Shown one piece after another: positions 1-11,566 of a DNA stretch of 64,000 nt. The notes below the pieces were generated by a model. The model was not told where the DNA came from and did not search any database. It saw only the letters and a list, made by a program, of their open reading frames with translations. The translations under genes and the position numbers were made by a program. Every line of letters starts with the position of its first letter. The first letter of the stretch is position 1. The DNA comes from Dinochytrium kinnereticum. Lineage: Eukaryota > Chytridiomycota > Chytridiomycetes > Chytridiales > Chytridiaceae. The stretch covers positions 1-64,000 of the forward strand of contig JADGJT010000052.1 in NCBI GenBank assembly GCA_027604005.1, given 5' to 3'.

Positions 1-1428
1 AATGCCAAACGCATCCCGCCAGGCCGTGTCCGCAACGAACGAGTCAACACCGGTGAATGAGTGGGTGGATGCTGAATGGGGTGAAGCTCTTTCATTTGGG
101 ATGGCTGCGTCAGCTGTTGCTGAGAACGATGCCACAGAAGGACTCGACGTTAGGCATGTCCAACTTGACCATGTCGGCAAAGAGATTCACGCTGAAGCAT
201 TCAACAATTCGCGATGCTTTGAGGCAGGACTGTGTTGTGAAAACCGCGGAAGGGAATGCGCTGGGGTACTGTTCTGGGAGGTCCTTCTCCTTGATGTGAT
301 CATCAATAAAAAAGTTCTCAATGGTGTGGACGTTTTAGGAATTACTCTTTATGAATTGGGAACCTCTGGGCCACACTGATGAAACCCCCTTCCTTAGGCC
401 AATCATGTCGGCGACGGAGTGGTAAAATATGTTCGTGAGAGCTTGAAGATGTGCCAGCCCACCATCTTCAAGGTATGGCCTTACCCCATTTTTTCTCCCC
501 CAACAAAAGCATCGCCATGTGCCTCAAGATCTCCTAAAACCAATAACATTGAAAAAAGATGCAACCACACAACCTCTCCATATCCTCCAACCAAGCCTTT
601 CAGAGAAACCCAATCAGCCACTTGCTGAAGACGTTGAGAAACACGGGTCTGATGAACCCATCACCAACACCACCATCGGCATGGTCTCATCAACCAAGAG
701 AAGCGCCCTTGTTCAAACTCCACATAGATATACCATCGTGGTTTAAAAGCTGTGGTGAACTTTCAACAAATCCTAATTTGGAAAAAAGAAGGAAAAACAG
801 AAAAGCAGAGTGTCTGTAAGTGAATTCACTTCAGGAACTCCCAACTTTCAATCACGTCGAGTATAATAAACACACACACACAGTCTTTCCAATGCCTCGA
901 GCAAGGAACTACTTCAACTCTACCTTTCACCAAAAGTCCAACCAGCCAATCTTCCACTTATTAAAATAGCTTCCCTTTTTCGTTTAGCAGTGTGAACATG
1001 GGTGGAAGGATTGGGGAAGGGAGAGAAATTGCCGGACCCATTTTTAATGTGTTTGTGTTTGGGGACTGGAATATACAAAGATAACACCATACTAATAACG
1101 AAAGTGTCTGAATGTTCGGACCCCTGACAGAACCAACAGCTTGCAAATTTCAAAAACACAATCCAAAAAAAAAATATCCGTTTTCATCTATTTCCCAACA
1201 AAAAGGCATGTTTATATATTCAAAAAAAAAAAAAGAGTTTATCAAAAGAAAAGAAAAGATAATAACAAAAAGAGGCAGACTAAAACATCGCAGGGGGTAA
1301 TCGGAGAACTTAAGGTGGGGGGGGGGGGGGGTTTTTGGTGAGAGAGAATGCAGGGGAGGTGGGTTGAGGGTAAAAGTCATGTGAAGGTCGGATTCAGCTG
1401 GAAAGAAAGGCAGGTGACATCAACATCA
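1..1428. other. No confident gene; possible coding remnant near the left edge
   Basis: No recognisable protein. On the minus strand one frame is open from about 475 to 110 except for one TAA at 337-335; its translation has ordinary protein composition (for example IENFFIDDHIKEKDLPEQYP) but I cannot name a family. A long plus-strand frame over 2-379 looks like its shadow. It could be the end of a gene lying mostly outside the window, or a decayed copy. From 480 to 1428 the DNA is AT-rich with A-runs, a CA repeat near 870 and a run of 15 G at 1317-1331; this is probably the 3' flank of the glutamine synthetase gene. Confidence 0.3.
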
Positions 1429-3009
1429 TCACTCCTCGCGAACCTTGCAGCAGTTAAAGGGGTTGACCGACTTGACTGAGCTGGGCTTCTTGGAGGGTTT
1501 GACATCTGCCTCAAGCTCCTCATCAGGCTTGGCTTCTGGATGAAAAAGATGAGACGGGTGCGAGTCAGAAAGGGCAAACTCTTGCAAAATGTGATAAACC
1601 AAACACAGATATGAAAAAGGAAAGATCACTCACACAGGCAGCAAGTCTCAACAAGGATGCCAGTGACCTGGTAAGGGTCCATGTTGGAGGCCGGACGACG
1701 GTCCTCAAGGTAGCCATAACCGATGGCAGCGACGGGTCGGGGGATACGAATGGAGGCGCCACGGTTGGCAACACCGTGGAGGAAAGTGTCAATGTTGGCG
1801 GTCTCGTGGTGACCAGTGAGACGCTGCTCATTGTCCTTTCCGTACACGGCAATGTGCTCCTTGTGCTTCAACGACAGCTTCGCGATGGCCTCCTCAATGG
1901 CCTTCATCCCACCGGGCTGACGCATGGCAAGGGTGGAGAAGTTGGTGTGAGCACCGCTGCCGTTCCAGTCACCCTTGATGGGCTTGGGGGCAAACGAGAC
2001 GGCAACGCCAAAGTCCTCCGCAACCCTCTCGAGAATGAATCGCGAGACCCACATGTGGTCACCCGCTTCAATGCCCTCGCAGGGACCGACCTGGTACTCC
2101 CACTGGCCGGGCATGACCTCGGCGTTGGTGCCGGCAATCTTCACACCGGCGTAGAGGCAGGCCTTGTAGTGGGCGTCGACAATATCGCGGCCGACGGTCT
2201 TGTTGGCACCGACGGCGCAGTAGTAGGGACCCTGGGGACCGGGGAAGCCGCCCTTGGGCCAGCCAAGAACCTGACCGTCAGTGTCGAGGAGGGCTGAGGA
2301 GGGAAAGACGTGATTTAAGAAAAAAGAAGGTAAAAAGGTCAGATCTGGTTCGCAGGGATGAAATATAAACGAGAGGCAAGAAACACTGCTCGCTCTCCCT
2401 TTGAATGTAAAAAGTACTCACTGTACTCCTGCTCAATGCCGAACCAAGGCTTCTCGGCCGCGCACTTGTCAAAGGCCTCCTTTGCCTTGGCACGGTGGTT
2501 GGTGGAGTTGGGGGTGCCGTCAGCGTTGTAGGTCTCGCACATGACAAGAATGTTGTCACCGCCAGTGAAGGGGTCCTTGAAGATGGCGGACGGCCTAATG
2601 TAGACATCAGAGTCATGGCCAGAGGCCTGGCCGGTGGAAGAGCCGTCGTAGTTCCACTCGCTCAGGTCCTTGATGGAGGTGGGGGCTTGGTCCATGGTCT
2701 GTAAGGATTATGAGTGTTAGATCTGCGTGTTGTTGTTGTTGATTCTTGCAGTGTTGCATGAATTAAAAAACAAAAGGAGACAAAAGGATGTCCGTCTCCC
2801 GTCAAACAAAAGCCATGAAATGAATGAAAACGCGATGATCGCGGTTGGGTGCACGTTTGAAGCACGAGTGAGGATGAATGGGATCTTCTCACCTTGGTCT
2901 TGAGACGGATGTCGAGGCCAGAACCACCGATCCAGATGTAGGTGGCCATGATCTTGCCATTCTGGGGCAGGGCGAGGTACTTTGACAGGGTAGCGGTTGA
3001 GGAGGCCAT
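1429..3009 (-). CDS. GLN1: Glutamine synthetase (eukaryotic GSII), four exons
   Basis: ATP-dependent ligation of ammonia to glutamate; the central nitrogen-assimilation enzyme, normally cytosolic in fungi. Exons: 3009-2893, 2698-2422, 2293-1634, and a last exon starting at 1535 or 1532 and ending at 1429. Donors are GTGAG-type and phases agree. Exon 2 encodes the YDGSSTGQA glutamate-site signature and [14 protein letters not shown]. Exon 3 encodes GIEAGDH, the ATP-site signature [18 protein letters not shown] and [11 protein letters not shown]. The conserved core gives about 351 residues, usual for the family. The start is the ATG of [19 protein letters not shown]. Oddity: the last acceptor is CAGAAG. 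Using the first AG makes a TAA across the junction (short protein); using the second adds a 34-residue tail ending [11 protein letters not shown]. Identification is certain; the C-terminus is not. Confidence 0.96.
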
Positions 3010-4445
3010 CGTTAGGGAGTAAGAGTTGATTGAGGAGGGGTGGTTGGTTGGGTGATGGAAGGTGAGTGGGGGAGGAGGGGGTTGGAGGGGTTTTTATACG
3101 CTGGCGATGTATTTGATGGATGGAAGGTAAGATGGGTACGTAATGGAAGCCAGCAGCAGCAGCAGGAGCAGAGAAGCAGTGCTTGTTTGATAAACAATTA
3201 ATTTATTTATTCATTTATTTGAAAATGGTTGGATGGGCGCGCTCAACTCTCTCTCTCTTCTCTCTCTCTCTCTCTCTCTCTATTCTTTCTTTCTTTCTTT
3301 CTTTCTTTTTTGCATCTCTCTCTGCACTCTCTGCATGCAGAAGAAGAAGAGGAAGAGGAAGAGAGAGGATAAAGAAGAGGAAAAAGAAGAATGAATGAAT
3401 GAATGAATACAAGCAAGGGTGATGATGATGATGATGAAGATCAAACTAATTAATAGTGCTCTCTCTCTCTCTATCTCTCTCTCTCTCTCTCACTCTCTCT
3501 CTTTCTCTTGTCTCTCTTGGCTCGGTGGATGGATGGATGGATGGATGGATGGATGGATGATTCATTCCATCCAGCCAATAGCATGCCTACAGCTTATCGT
3601 TCTGTGCGATGCTGTGTGACAGCCGTATCCTGCAGCCCCTGGCCATTGGCCAAAGATAAGGATTAGCCCTGCCCCCTCCCTCCCTCCCCTCACACACCCA
3701 CCCAACTCTCTTACTAATAATAATAATCATAATCCTTAATTGAATATTATTAAATCATTTCATTCAAAAGGGCAAGGAACAGAGATGGTCACACCATCTC
3801 CCCCCACACCATATACCATACACCATACTACCATACTATATAATAATTAATGAATGAATGAATGGATGGGTGGGTGGGGCTTCACCAAAAGTCAATCAAT
3901 CAATCAATCAATCAATATCATCATTCATATCGGAGTTATCCCTCCTTCTCCATCAAAACCTGCTCCTGAATCTGCTGCTTATCAGATCTCATCCTCACTC
4001 ACTCACTCACTGGCTGACCTTTGCCCGCATGCGCCACATCTCTCTCCTTTCCTTCCCTTCACCGCTCTCTCGCTCCCTTGCTTGCTGCTGCCTTTGTTTG
4101 TACATTATCGGTTGAGCATTGATGCATTATATTGGCAACATCAACACGCAAACCCACATTCATTGCTGCACACAGCACCATGCAAACGAAGGCATCCCAA
4201 AGACTCTCTCTCCCTCTAACGTCCATTGGCTTTCCTTTGAAGGCATCCCCTGTTCTGAGCCGAGTGAGCAAGAAGGGCAGCGAGAGGGGAGAGCTGTGGT
4301 GTTCCGTGACAATTGCAGTGGAAATTGTCAGTCAAGGAATCAGTCCCAAAACAAACAAAACATTTGCTGCAAATAAACATTGTTGACAAGTCCCCCCTCC
4401 CAACACCAAACCGACCACACCAACAACCCGCACCCAACCCTCATC
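3010..4445. repeat. Divergent intergenic region with clustered microsatellites
   Basis: This is the region upstream of both glutamine synthetase (-) and the GT14 gene (+). It contains CT and CTTT tracts around 3249-3310, a GAT tract near 3420-3437, a second CT tract around 3461-3510, a GGAT tract at about 3526-3558, TAA repeats near 3717-3727, an AATC tract at about 3893-3917 and a CACT tract near 3997-4012. The short reading frames here are low-complexity translations of these tracts. Promoters of both genes must lie here, but I see no motif I can defend. Confidence 0.7.
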
Positions 4446-7091
4446 ATGAGGAAACGGGTCGTCTCCGTCGGCGTCCTCCTTGCCACCGCTGCCGTCCTCT
4501 TCTTTGTCCTGCGCCATCCGTTCTTCTCAAGATCATCGTCCTCCTCCTTCTTTCTCACACACCCACAGCAGCACCTCAAACAGCTACAACAACGTCTGCA
4601 GCAGCATCAACAGCAGCAGCCACCCATTCCGCATCCTCCCTCCCCTCAAAAGCAGCCACAATCACCACAGGCATCCATTCCAGAAAGGTTTGTTGCGCAT
4701 AGTTGGGATGCTGTGATTGTTTCCATCTTCCTCCCTTTTTAACCCACCTACCCCTACTACTGTAAAGAAACCTCGCCCCGATACCCCCCACCACCCCTCA
4801 AAACCGCACCTCCCTGGCCCCCATCCCCGTGAGAACCGCCAAAGAGCGGATGGAATACATTCGAAAGTACCAATTCTTTAAGGCCGATGGATTTCAGTAC
4901 TGCAAGACCCTCAACAATGCCACGTTTGATGCGTTGGCGACCTTGTCGTTCTCTGGAAATACCTTGGCTGAACTCAATCCCACCATAAACTCTTTTACTC
5001 AGCTCATTGATCGGCAGGCGAAGAAGATCGTGGCGGATATGTTGTCAAAACATCCCTCGCTATCTCCAAAGGTATGTATGTTATTTAGCGTTTGGGGAGT
5101 GGGTTTGTCAGTGATGGGGAGAGCGTTTTCTCTGAGACAAAAACCGCAACCTGCTTCCTTTTCTTTCTTCTTGTTCGTTTTTTCGCCCTTGAACGCGACC
5201 AGATCAATCTGCTATGGTTGCTTCTCTCTTCCCTTTCATTTTCTTTATCGAGAAAGTCAAACGATGGTTCTGCAAAACACATTCAACCTTCTTCTATATA
5301 TTTATTGTCCTTTTTTTTTTTGCTGCTCTGAAGAGCAAGCCCTACCAACCCGTTTCCATTCTTCTGTGATCATTCAGCTTTGTTTTGCACTGAGAACAAA
5401 CCATCTAAACATTTTACACTCTTCGTAAATTTTTTTTTATTAGGAGCTAGCGAGGTTTGCTTGCTACTGCGCCGCGGATGGTGCAAACCCTTTGGCAAAT
5501 CTCACTGAAAGCAGGTTGATTCAATGGGTGGATCCCATCAGTTACCTCCGACCCGTTCTCCCTGCAGTCGTTCCAGACAGCACGGCCCGAGTAGAGAAGC
5601 GAAAGTACCAGGTAAAATCAACCCGCCTCAGTACCATGCAGCCTAACCCTCGCTACCACCTCCTCCTCCACTAACCCAAATTTGTTTCAAAAAAGATCGC
5701 CATCCTCCTTATGGTCCACGGCGATACCTCCATGATGGAAAATATCAAACTCCAAATCGAAGAGCTCGACGACGGTGCGGCCATCATCCTCATCCACGTG
5801 GACCTCTCCTCCGAAGACCTTTACAAATCCGTCAGCTCCTTCATCCGAGACCGCGAGAGCAAGATGAACGAGATCAACAACCCACACTCTCCTCCGGTTC
5901 CCGGTAACGTCTTTTTGGCGACCAAGCGATTCCGTGGAGCATGGGGATACATTAGTTTGGTTTGGATTGAGATCAGTGGGTTTTGGGAGCTCATGGATTT
6001 GGCGGAGTGGCATCATATCATTAATCTTTCGGCATATGATGTGCCGTTGAGGAAGAGTAGGGAGATACATAGGGTGTTGAGTTTGCCGCAGAATATTAAT
6101 AGGGATTTTTTGTTTATTGAGGATAGTGCGGATATTGGTGGGTGTTTGATTTTATTAACTTTTACTTTCTCTGCCCCCCACTCATACTCTGTGACATAAT
6201 TACCCCAACCCGCCACTTTAACCCAATTTATCCTCATCTCCCCACCCACCAACCCTCTCTGAACCTCTTCCAACCACTTCAAAAAAAAACAAACAACAAC
6301 AAACAAAACAAACAACGAAACTCCCCGACAGGCGAAATGTCCAAACGTCTTACCCGCCCGCACCTCCCGAATCGCCCCAACGACGACGGGATCTACGTTC
6401 ACTCCCCAAAAGAAATTGGACTCATGTACCCCCCCTTTCCAAATTGGCGAGTCTGCAAGCAGCATCAGTGGATGATCTTGTCAAGAGACACGGTGAATTA
6501 TTTTAGGACGAGTCATAGCGCTGCTCTGGCGTTGGCTTACATTGAGCATTCTTGGATTCCGGATGAGGGGTTCTTTTGTTATGGTATCTTTCTTTCATTC
6601 TTTCTACTTTATTCTTTTCCTTCCTTTTTCTTTCTTTCGGTGTCTGTGATGGTTGGGGTTTCCGGTTATGGTTTGGTTGCTTGACGTCGAGTTGGAACCC
6701 TTTTTCAAAAAATGAAAACTAACCTCATCCTACCCAACTCTCCCCACTCCCACCAGTAATCGTCAACAACCAAAATCTGCTCTCCCGCGTCGTGAACGAC
6801 AACAAACGCTACCTCCACTTCCTCCCCAACGAATTCCATCCCAAGACCCTCGACATCAACTGCACGAGCGACCTCGGGGACGGGAAATCCGAATCCGAGC
6901 GAGACAACCCCAGGTATCTGTTTGCGAGAAAGGTCGATCTGAGAACGAGGGAGGGGAAGGAACTGTTGGAGTGGATCAGGAAGAATCATATTGAGAAGAA
7001 TTTGTTGAAGGGGAGGAATGCTTATGGGGAGTTGGGGGGGGAGCAGTGGGTGGCTAGGTCCATGGATCCGCTTGGGTTTTTGCAGGTTTGA
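4446..7091 (+). CDS. Family GT14 glycosyltransferase (xylosyltransferase / core-2 GlcNAc-transferase-like), type II membrane protein
   Basis: Six exons: 4446-4687, 4768-5071, 5444-5611, 5696-6137, 6332-6583, 6757-7091, about 580 residues. The N-terminus MRKRVVSVGVLLATAAVLFF is a signal anchor, followed by a Gln/Pro/Ser-rich stem to about residue 100, as in Golgi type II transferases. The catalytic region from exon 4 has the GT14 pattern: IAILLMVHGD, IILIHVDLSS, NVFLATKRFRGAWGYISLV, the DLAEWHHIINLSAYDVPL region, then QWMILSRDTVNYF and IPDEGFFCY. These match the xylosyltransferase/branching-GlcNAc-transferase fold. It should transfer a sugar from a nucleotide donor in the secretory pathway; donor and acceptor cannot be told from sequence. 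The second intron (372 nt) is large for this window. Confidence 0.85.
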
Positions 7092-8022
7092 GGGTGATTT
7101 AAGGGTGGTTAAGGAAAGGGGGCCGGGAAGGGGGGGAGGGGGGGTTGACGTCCGTCGTGATGGAGAATTAGAATGATCTGTCACGTTTATCTTGAGCCCT
7201 TTTATTATTATTTTTTTTGTTGTTTCTTCCCTTTTTTTGTCCTTAGCCTTGAGGAGATATTGGGGTTTCTTCCTTTATTCTTTTCTTCTCTCTTCATTCT
7301 ACTGCTATGAGCTTTCCCTCCCCAAACGTTATTTTTTTTTTATAACTTTTAATTTTCTTTGTATGTGCGAGTGCTTTACGTTGATTCACTCCTATTAATT
7401 GGGAACGTTATGAAAGAAAGAAAAAAAGGCAAAAAAAAAGCGATTGCGGATGAAAGAAGGATCAGGTTGGAAAGTAAGGATGATTTGATAAGAGGTTTGG
7501 GCAGATAGTGTAGACTTTGTGCAAAAGGGTTTCATGTCACTCTTTTTTTCACACGAGTTAACAAGAAACAAACCCCCAACAAATAAAAGAACCCAGTTGT
7601 TATCGGGACGCGCAGTAAACCAAAAATTCGGCAAAAAAAAAACAAAAACAAAAACGGATATTAAAAAGGATACATACAATTACTAGGTAGAATTACCAGA
7701 CAGGCTGATACAAGAGTTTCTTACAACAAATCTGTTACCGAAAGACAAATCTACATTACCACACCTCATAAATCAGATGGATATTTGACTTTTTTTTTCA
7801 CAAAAAAAAAAAGGAGGATGGGGCAGGGGAAAGCTTCAGCACGGTGATTGCAGTTGAGCGGAATATCGACAACCCTTAAATCCAACGCCAGCATCAACCC
7901 GTTTGCCGTCCTCGTTGGTGTTTTCCCACTCCAGAGGAAAAACAAATGTAAAAAATTATGACATATTTATGTGTGGTAAAGAAATCATTTGACCAAAAAA
8001 AAAATAACACAAAAAAAAAAAG
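7092..8022. other. Intergenic, no gene seen
   Basis: AT-rich with many A- and T-runs; 3' flank of the GT14 gene and 5' flank of YPD1. Short frames on both strands are low complexity and match nothing. The DNA just before the YPD1 ATG is almost pure A, which could be a 5' leader or the end of an undetected 5' intron. Confidence 0.6.
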
Positions 8023-8588
8023 ATGGGAATGGTTGTTGATCATGGCATCTTCAACCAGCTCCTGGAGATGGATGAGGATGACCAGGAACGAGAATTCAGT
8101 AAAGGCATTGTGCTGAATTACTTTGAGCAAGCTGAATCCACATTTGCAAGCATGGATGCAAGTCTGTGAGTGAATCACCTCCACCAAAACACATTACAAA
8201 AACAAACAGGAAAAAAAACAACAAAAAAAAAAAAACAACAGCCCAGCCCCTTCCTTTCTTCGAAAGAAAAAGAAAAGTAACTGCCACTAACCCTTTTTTC
8301 CTCCCTTCCTCAACTCAAAGCACTCAACGCGATCTCGGCTCCCTATCACGTCTCGGTCACTTTCTCAAAGGTTCATCAGCCGCTCTGGGTCTTGTCAAAG
8401 TCCGCGCCTCATGCGAAAAGATTCAGCACCTTGGAAACTTGAAAGACGAGACGGGGTCCTTTAGCATCACGGATGTCGAGGCGTTAAGATGGGTTGCGGA
8501 ATGTTTGAATCGGGTGAAGGTTGAGCATGCTGAGGCTGAAGTTTATTTGAGGAATTTTTATGGGCATCAGCTTGCGGGGGATGGATGA
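8023..8588 (+). CDS. YPD1: Histidine-containing phosphotransfer protein, Ypd1 type
   Basis: Phosphorelay intermediate that moves phosphate between a hybrid histidine kinase and response regulators of the Ssk1 and Skn7 type; in fungi it conveys osmotic and oxidative stress to the HOG MAP-kinase pathway. Two exons, 8023-8165 and 8321-8588, giving 136 residues, near the usual size for a single HPt domain. Exon 1 encodes FNQLLEMDEDDQEREFSKG and YFEQAESTFASMD, both typical of Ypd1. Exon 2 carries the phosphoacceptor motif LGHFLKGSSAALGL, with the active histidine at about residue 61 (His64 in yeast). It ends with a four-helix-type C-terminus. The start is the first in-frame ATG; an upstream mini-exon cannot be excluded. 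Confidence 0.93.
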
Positions 8589-9856
8589 TAATGTGTGCAA
8601 GGGAGGTGGTGAGGCCTCATGGAGGAGGGATTGATGAGGGTTGAAGTGGTGATTTACGGGTTTCGTTGGTTTCTCATCCTGCCCGCCTCTCCTTCCCCCC
8701 ACTTTTTTTTTTAAAACCCCTTTTCTTCACTTTTCTCGTACACCGTTAAGTTTGGATTTGTCGTTCTTCTTTCCGTTTTTGTGTTTTTTATCGTAAAGCC
8801 CTTTGGGGTTCACTTTACTTTCGCTGACGAAAAAAAAAAAAAAAGGTCATCACCTTATCATACATGAACTCTTCTGTTTTTTTCTTCTTGAAAACATCTT
8901 TATTACCCTCTTATTGACTGCCCCCCCACCCTACCCGATCTTCAAAGTCATTAGAATTCTTTACCTGTGAGTAATTTTCCCTCAAATTCGACGTGTATCC
9001 CCATCTTCCACCACCACTGGCCCTTTTGCTGCCCCGAACCTTTTTAATTATTTTGACATTGCCCGATGATGATGATGCTGGAGGGATGATTTAGACTTCT
9101 GCCTTCTTCAGCCCTTAGAGGTGGATGTGACATGCTGGGTTTTGTGGTTGTTGCTATTCGTTTCTCCTCATCGCTGTACGAGACCGCAGAAGTCTGCTTA
9201 GAGTCTTTGGTTTTACCCTCCGAACTTTTTTCTTCCTCATTCGACTTTTTTTTCCCCCCCCCCATTCCTTCATCCACAAAGCTATTTGCTCCCTTCTCTT
9301 TTAAGCATACTCCCCCTTTTTTTATTTTGGAGTTCCATCCATAATGTATTGGTATATGGTGGATTTATGATTTTTTTGTTCTTCTTTCTTTTCTTTTCTT
9401 CTTTTGTTCGTTACTGGTGGATTGTCTCTGGGGGGCAATGTGTATGTATGGTGGAGGGAACTTATCATACCTGCTCTCTTTTCAACGATCTTTTGTTTAA
9501 CCTCCCCAACTTGTGGCGAGGTTTCTTTTGATGAAGCGCAAACAATTTTCAATCATATTCATGGTCCGCAGTAGTTTTTGTTTTTGTTTTTGTTTTTGCT
9601 TTTTTTTTGGGGGGGGGGGGGGGGGGGGCCGGGCGAAGCGGGGGCCTACATTGTCTCATTTGCTTTGCTTTTTGGTGCGTCAAGGACAGAGTTATGATCA
9701 TCGGTGCCTTACAAGAGATAACGGTGGTGGGAGACTGATGCTAAATTGAGCTGTGGGAAATGGGAGTCAATCGCCAAAGTTGTTTATTTTTTTTAACTTG
9801 AATGAAAAAAAAAAAAAAGAAGAAGACGTTACGAACCTTTACAGCCTTTTCCACAT
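8589..9856. other. Convergent intergenic region with homopolymer tracts
   Basis: Lies between the 3' ends of YPD1 (+) and the PPME1 gene (-). It is T- and A-rich, with TTTTTG repeats at about 9576-9600 running into a block of 20 consecutive G at 9609-9628. No reading frame has recognisable composition. Confidence 0.6.
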
Positions 9857-11511
9857 TCATTTTTTCAACGGAATGGGGAACCGCTTGATGACAATGTTCC
9901 GCTGATTTCTCTGCGATGGGAGACCAAACCAAAGCCCCCATTAAAACGCAACCAATCGAAGGGAGAAAACATAAATTAATGGAAAGACAACAAACGAGAA
10001 AAAAAGATGATTTTGAATGAGAGTTTGAAAATGGAAAACGATTCAAACAGGGGGGGAAAGAGAGAGAAAAAAGAGATGAAAATTATCCAAATAACAAACC
10101 TTGTAAAATTCAATCAAAAGTCTAGCAAACTTCTCTGGTTCCTCTTCGTGAACAGAGTGGCCGCATTCGGGGTATACCACCATTTGGAATTTTCCTGTGA
10201 TTCATTATTATGTTTGGTTTGGATGATGTGTCCTTTGTAAAGGGAGATCTTTCAATTTTAAAAGAGGCATACCTTGCATTTGGGCAATGGTAAGCGGCTT
10301 GTCTAATCGATCCGTTCCTGTCCAGCAAAGAATGAATTTAACAAAGCAACAATATTAATTGAGATACTTTGAGAAAAGCGACGGCATGAGATATTGATTG
10401 CAGATTCGTGCAAAAGGGACTCATGGAATGTTATCGATAAGACACGTACCTGCCAAGACGAGCAAACGCCCCGCCTTCACCGACAAAAACTTTTCAGAGA
10501 GGTTGGTGAACCATTCTACATGCAAAGAGTTTTGGGGAATATTTTTTTTTGTGATGAGTAAATGAGAAGAGGAAAACAAACAGCACAAGGTATTATTACC
10601 ATTCCAAAACCGCTCAGTCTTTGTAAGGTCCATTCTCCAAACATAGGCGTCGTCCACCTTTTTAAGTTGAGGGGGGATGAGGAGAGGCGCGATCTTGGCG
10701 TTGCGGATGTAATGCGATTTGATGCTATCATTTTTTTGTTTTTTGTTCAGAGGCTTTTGATGGATGACACTTACCTCCAAGAGATGCAATCTTCAATTGT
10801 TTTAAAGGACATAGGACGAGACCTTATGACGGATCGCATGTATTGAAGAGACTCCAGTGCCGTTCCTATATGGCTTAACATCAGCAAAAATAATTACAGC
10901 AAACATGTTTCCAAACCTTCCACAACATCAACAGCGACCACTCCTGCAATATTTTTGATCATTCCAGGGGTAGTTGCAGCCTCCACAACCACCGCGGCTC
11001 CCAAGCTAGAATATAAAAAAAAAGCTCCGTTAGCATGCAGTATAAGAAACTAACCTCTCCAAGAAAAAAAAGGGGGGCTGGCGCGGTCATAAGTACCTGT
11101 GCCCTACTAAAACAACCTCCGGATTGGTATCCCCAGAAACGTTTTTAATTATCTCCGCTAAATCGTTGGAAAGTTTCTTGAGAGAGAAGTCGGTTTCATC
11201 TGAGGATTCCGACCGACCTGCAAAGGCGAGGAGAAAAACAAAACAAAAAAAACATCAGGTACAGGTGGTGGTCTGGTTATCAGACCGTGGCCCCTGCAAT
11301 CATACATCACAACCGTGCATTCGAGTTCTTTGAGGAGGTGCGTCGCGGCAAGGTGCCATGTTTCTGCAGTGTGGCCACCACCATGATGGAAGACTATCAT
11401 GGGGTTGGGCGAGGCCCCTCCCTTGTAAACGCTGAGAATGCAACGCAACGCATCAGTGACTGCAACCTCCCCACTTTGAAACAAATTCAAGTGATTACTT
11501 GAAGACATCAT
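9857..11511 (-). CDS. PPME1: Protein phosphatase methylesterase 1 (PP2A demethylase), nine exons
   Basis: Alpha/beta-hydrolase that removes the C-terminal methyl ester from the PP2A catalytic subunit. Exons: 11511-11286, 11217-11097, 11005-10917, 10865-10775, 10724-10600, 10515-10450, 10317-10273, 10194-10100, 9901-9857, all phase-consistent, 300 residues. It has the oxyanion-side motif IVFHHGGGHTAETW, VMYDCRGHGRSE, the nucleophile elbow VLVGHSLGAA (Ser at about 116; GHSMGG in animals), the acid after GVVAVDVVEG, and the catalytic-His region PECGHSVHEEEPEKFA. The PPME1-specific stretch SIKSHYIRNAKIAPLLIPPQ and VWRMDLTKTERFWNEWF is present. It is shorter than animal homologues because it lacks the acidic insert and has a short N-terminus. 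The last exon encodes only 14 residues, ending RFPIPLKK. Confidence 0.9.
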
Positions 11512-11566
11512 CGTTCACTTTGATCTTTATTGGCTGCATGTCGAGCTCCATTGATGTGGTATGTGT

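Noticed and set aside
1611..2297. 228-codon open frame on the plus strand
   Set aside because: Exactly antisense to glutamine synthetase exon 3, whose conserved motifs are unambiguous; the open antisense frame is a by-product of codon usage.
4380..4445. Upstream extension of the GT14 protein (MLTSPPSQ...)
   Set aside because: It would begin at a non-ATG codon and places Pro-rich sequence before the signal anchor; the ATG at 4446 puts the anchor at the N-terminus as expected.
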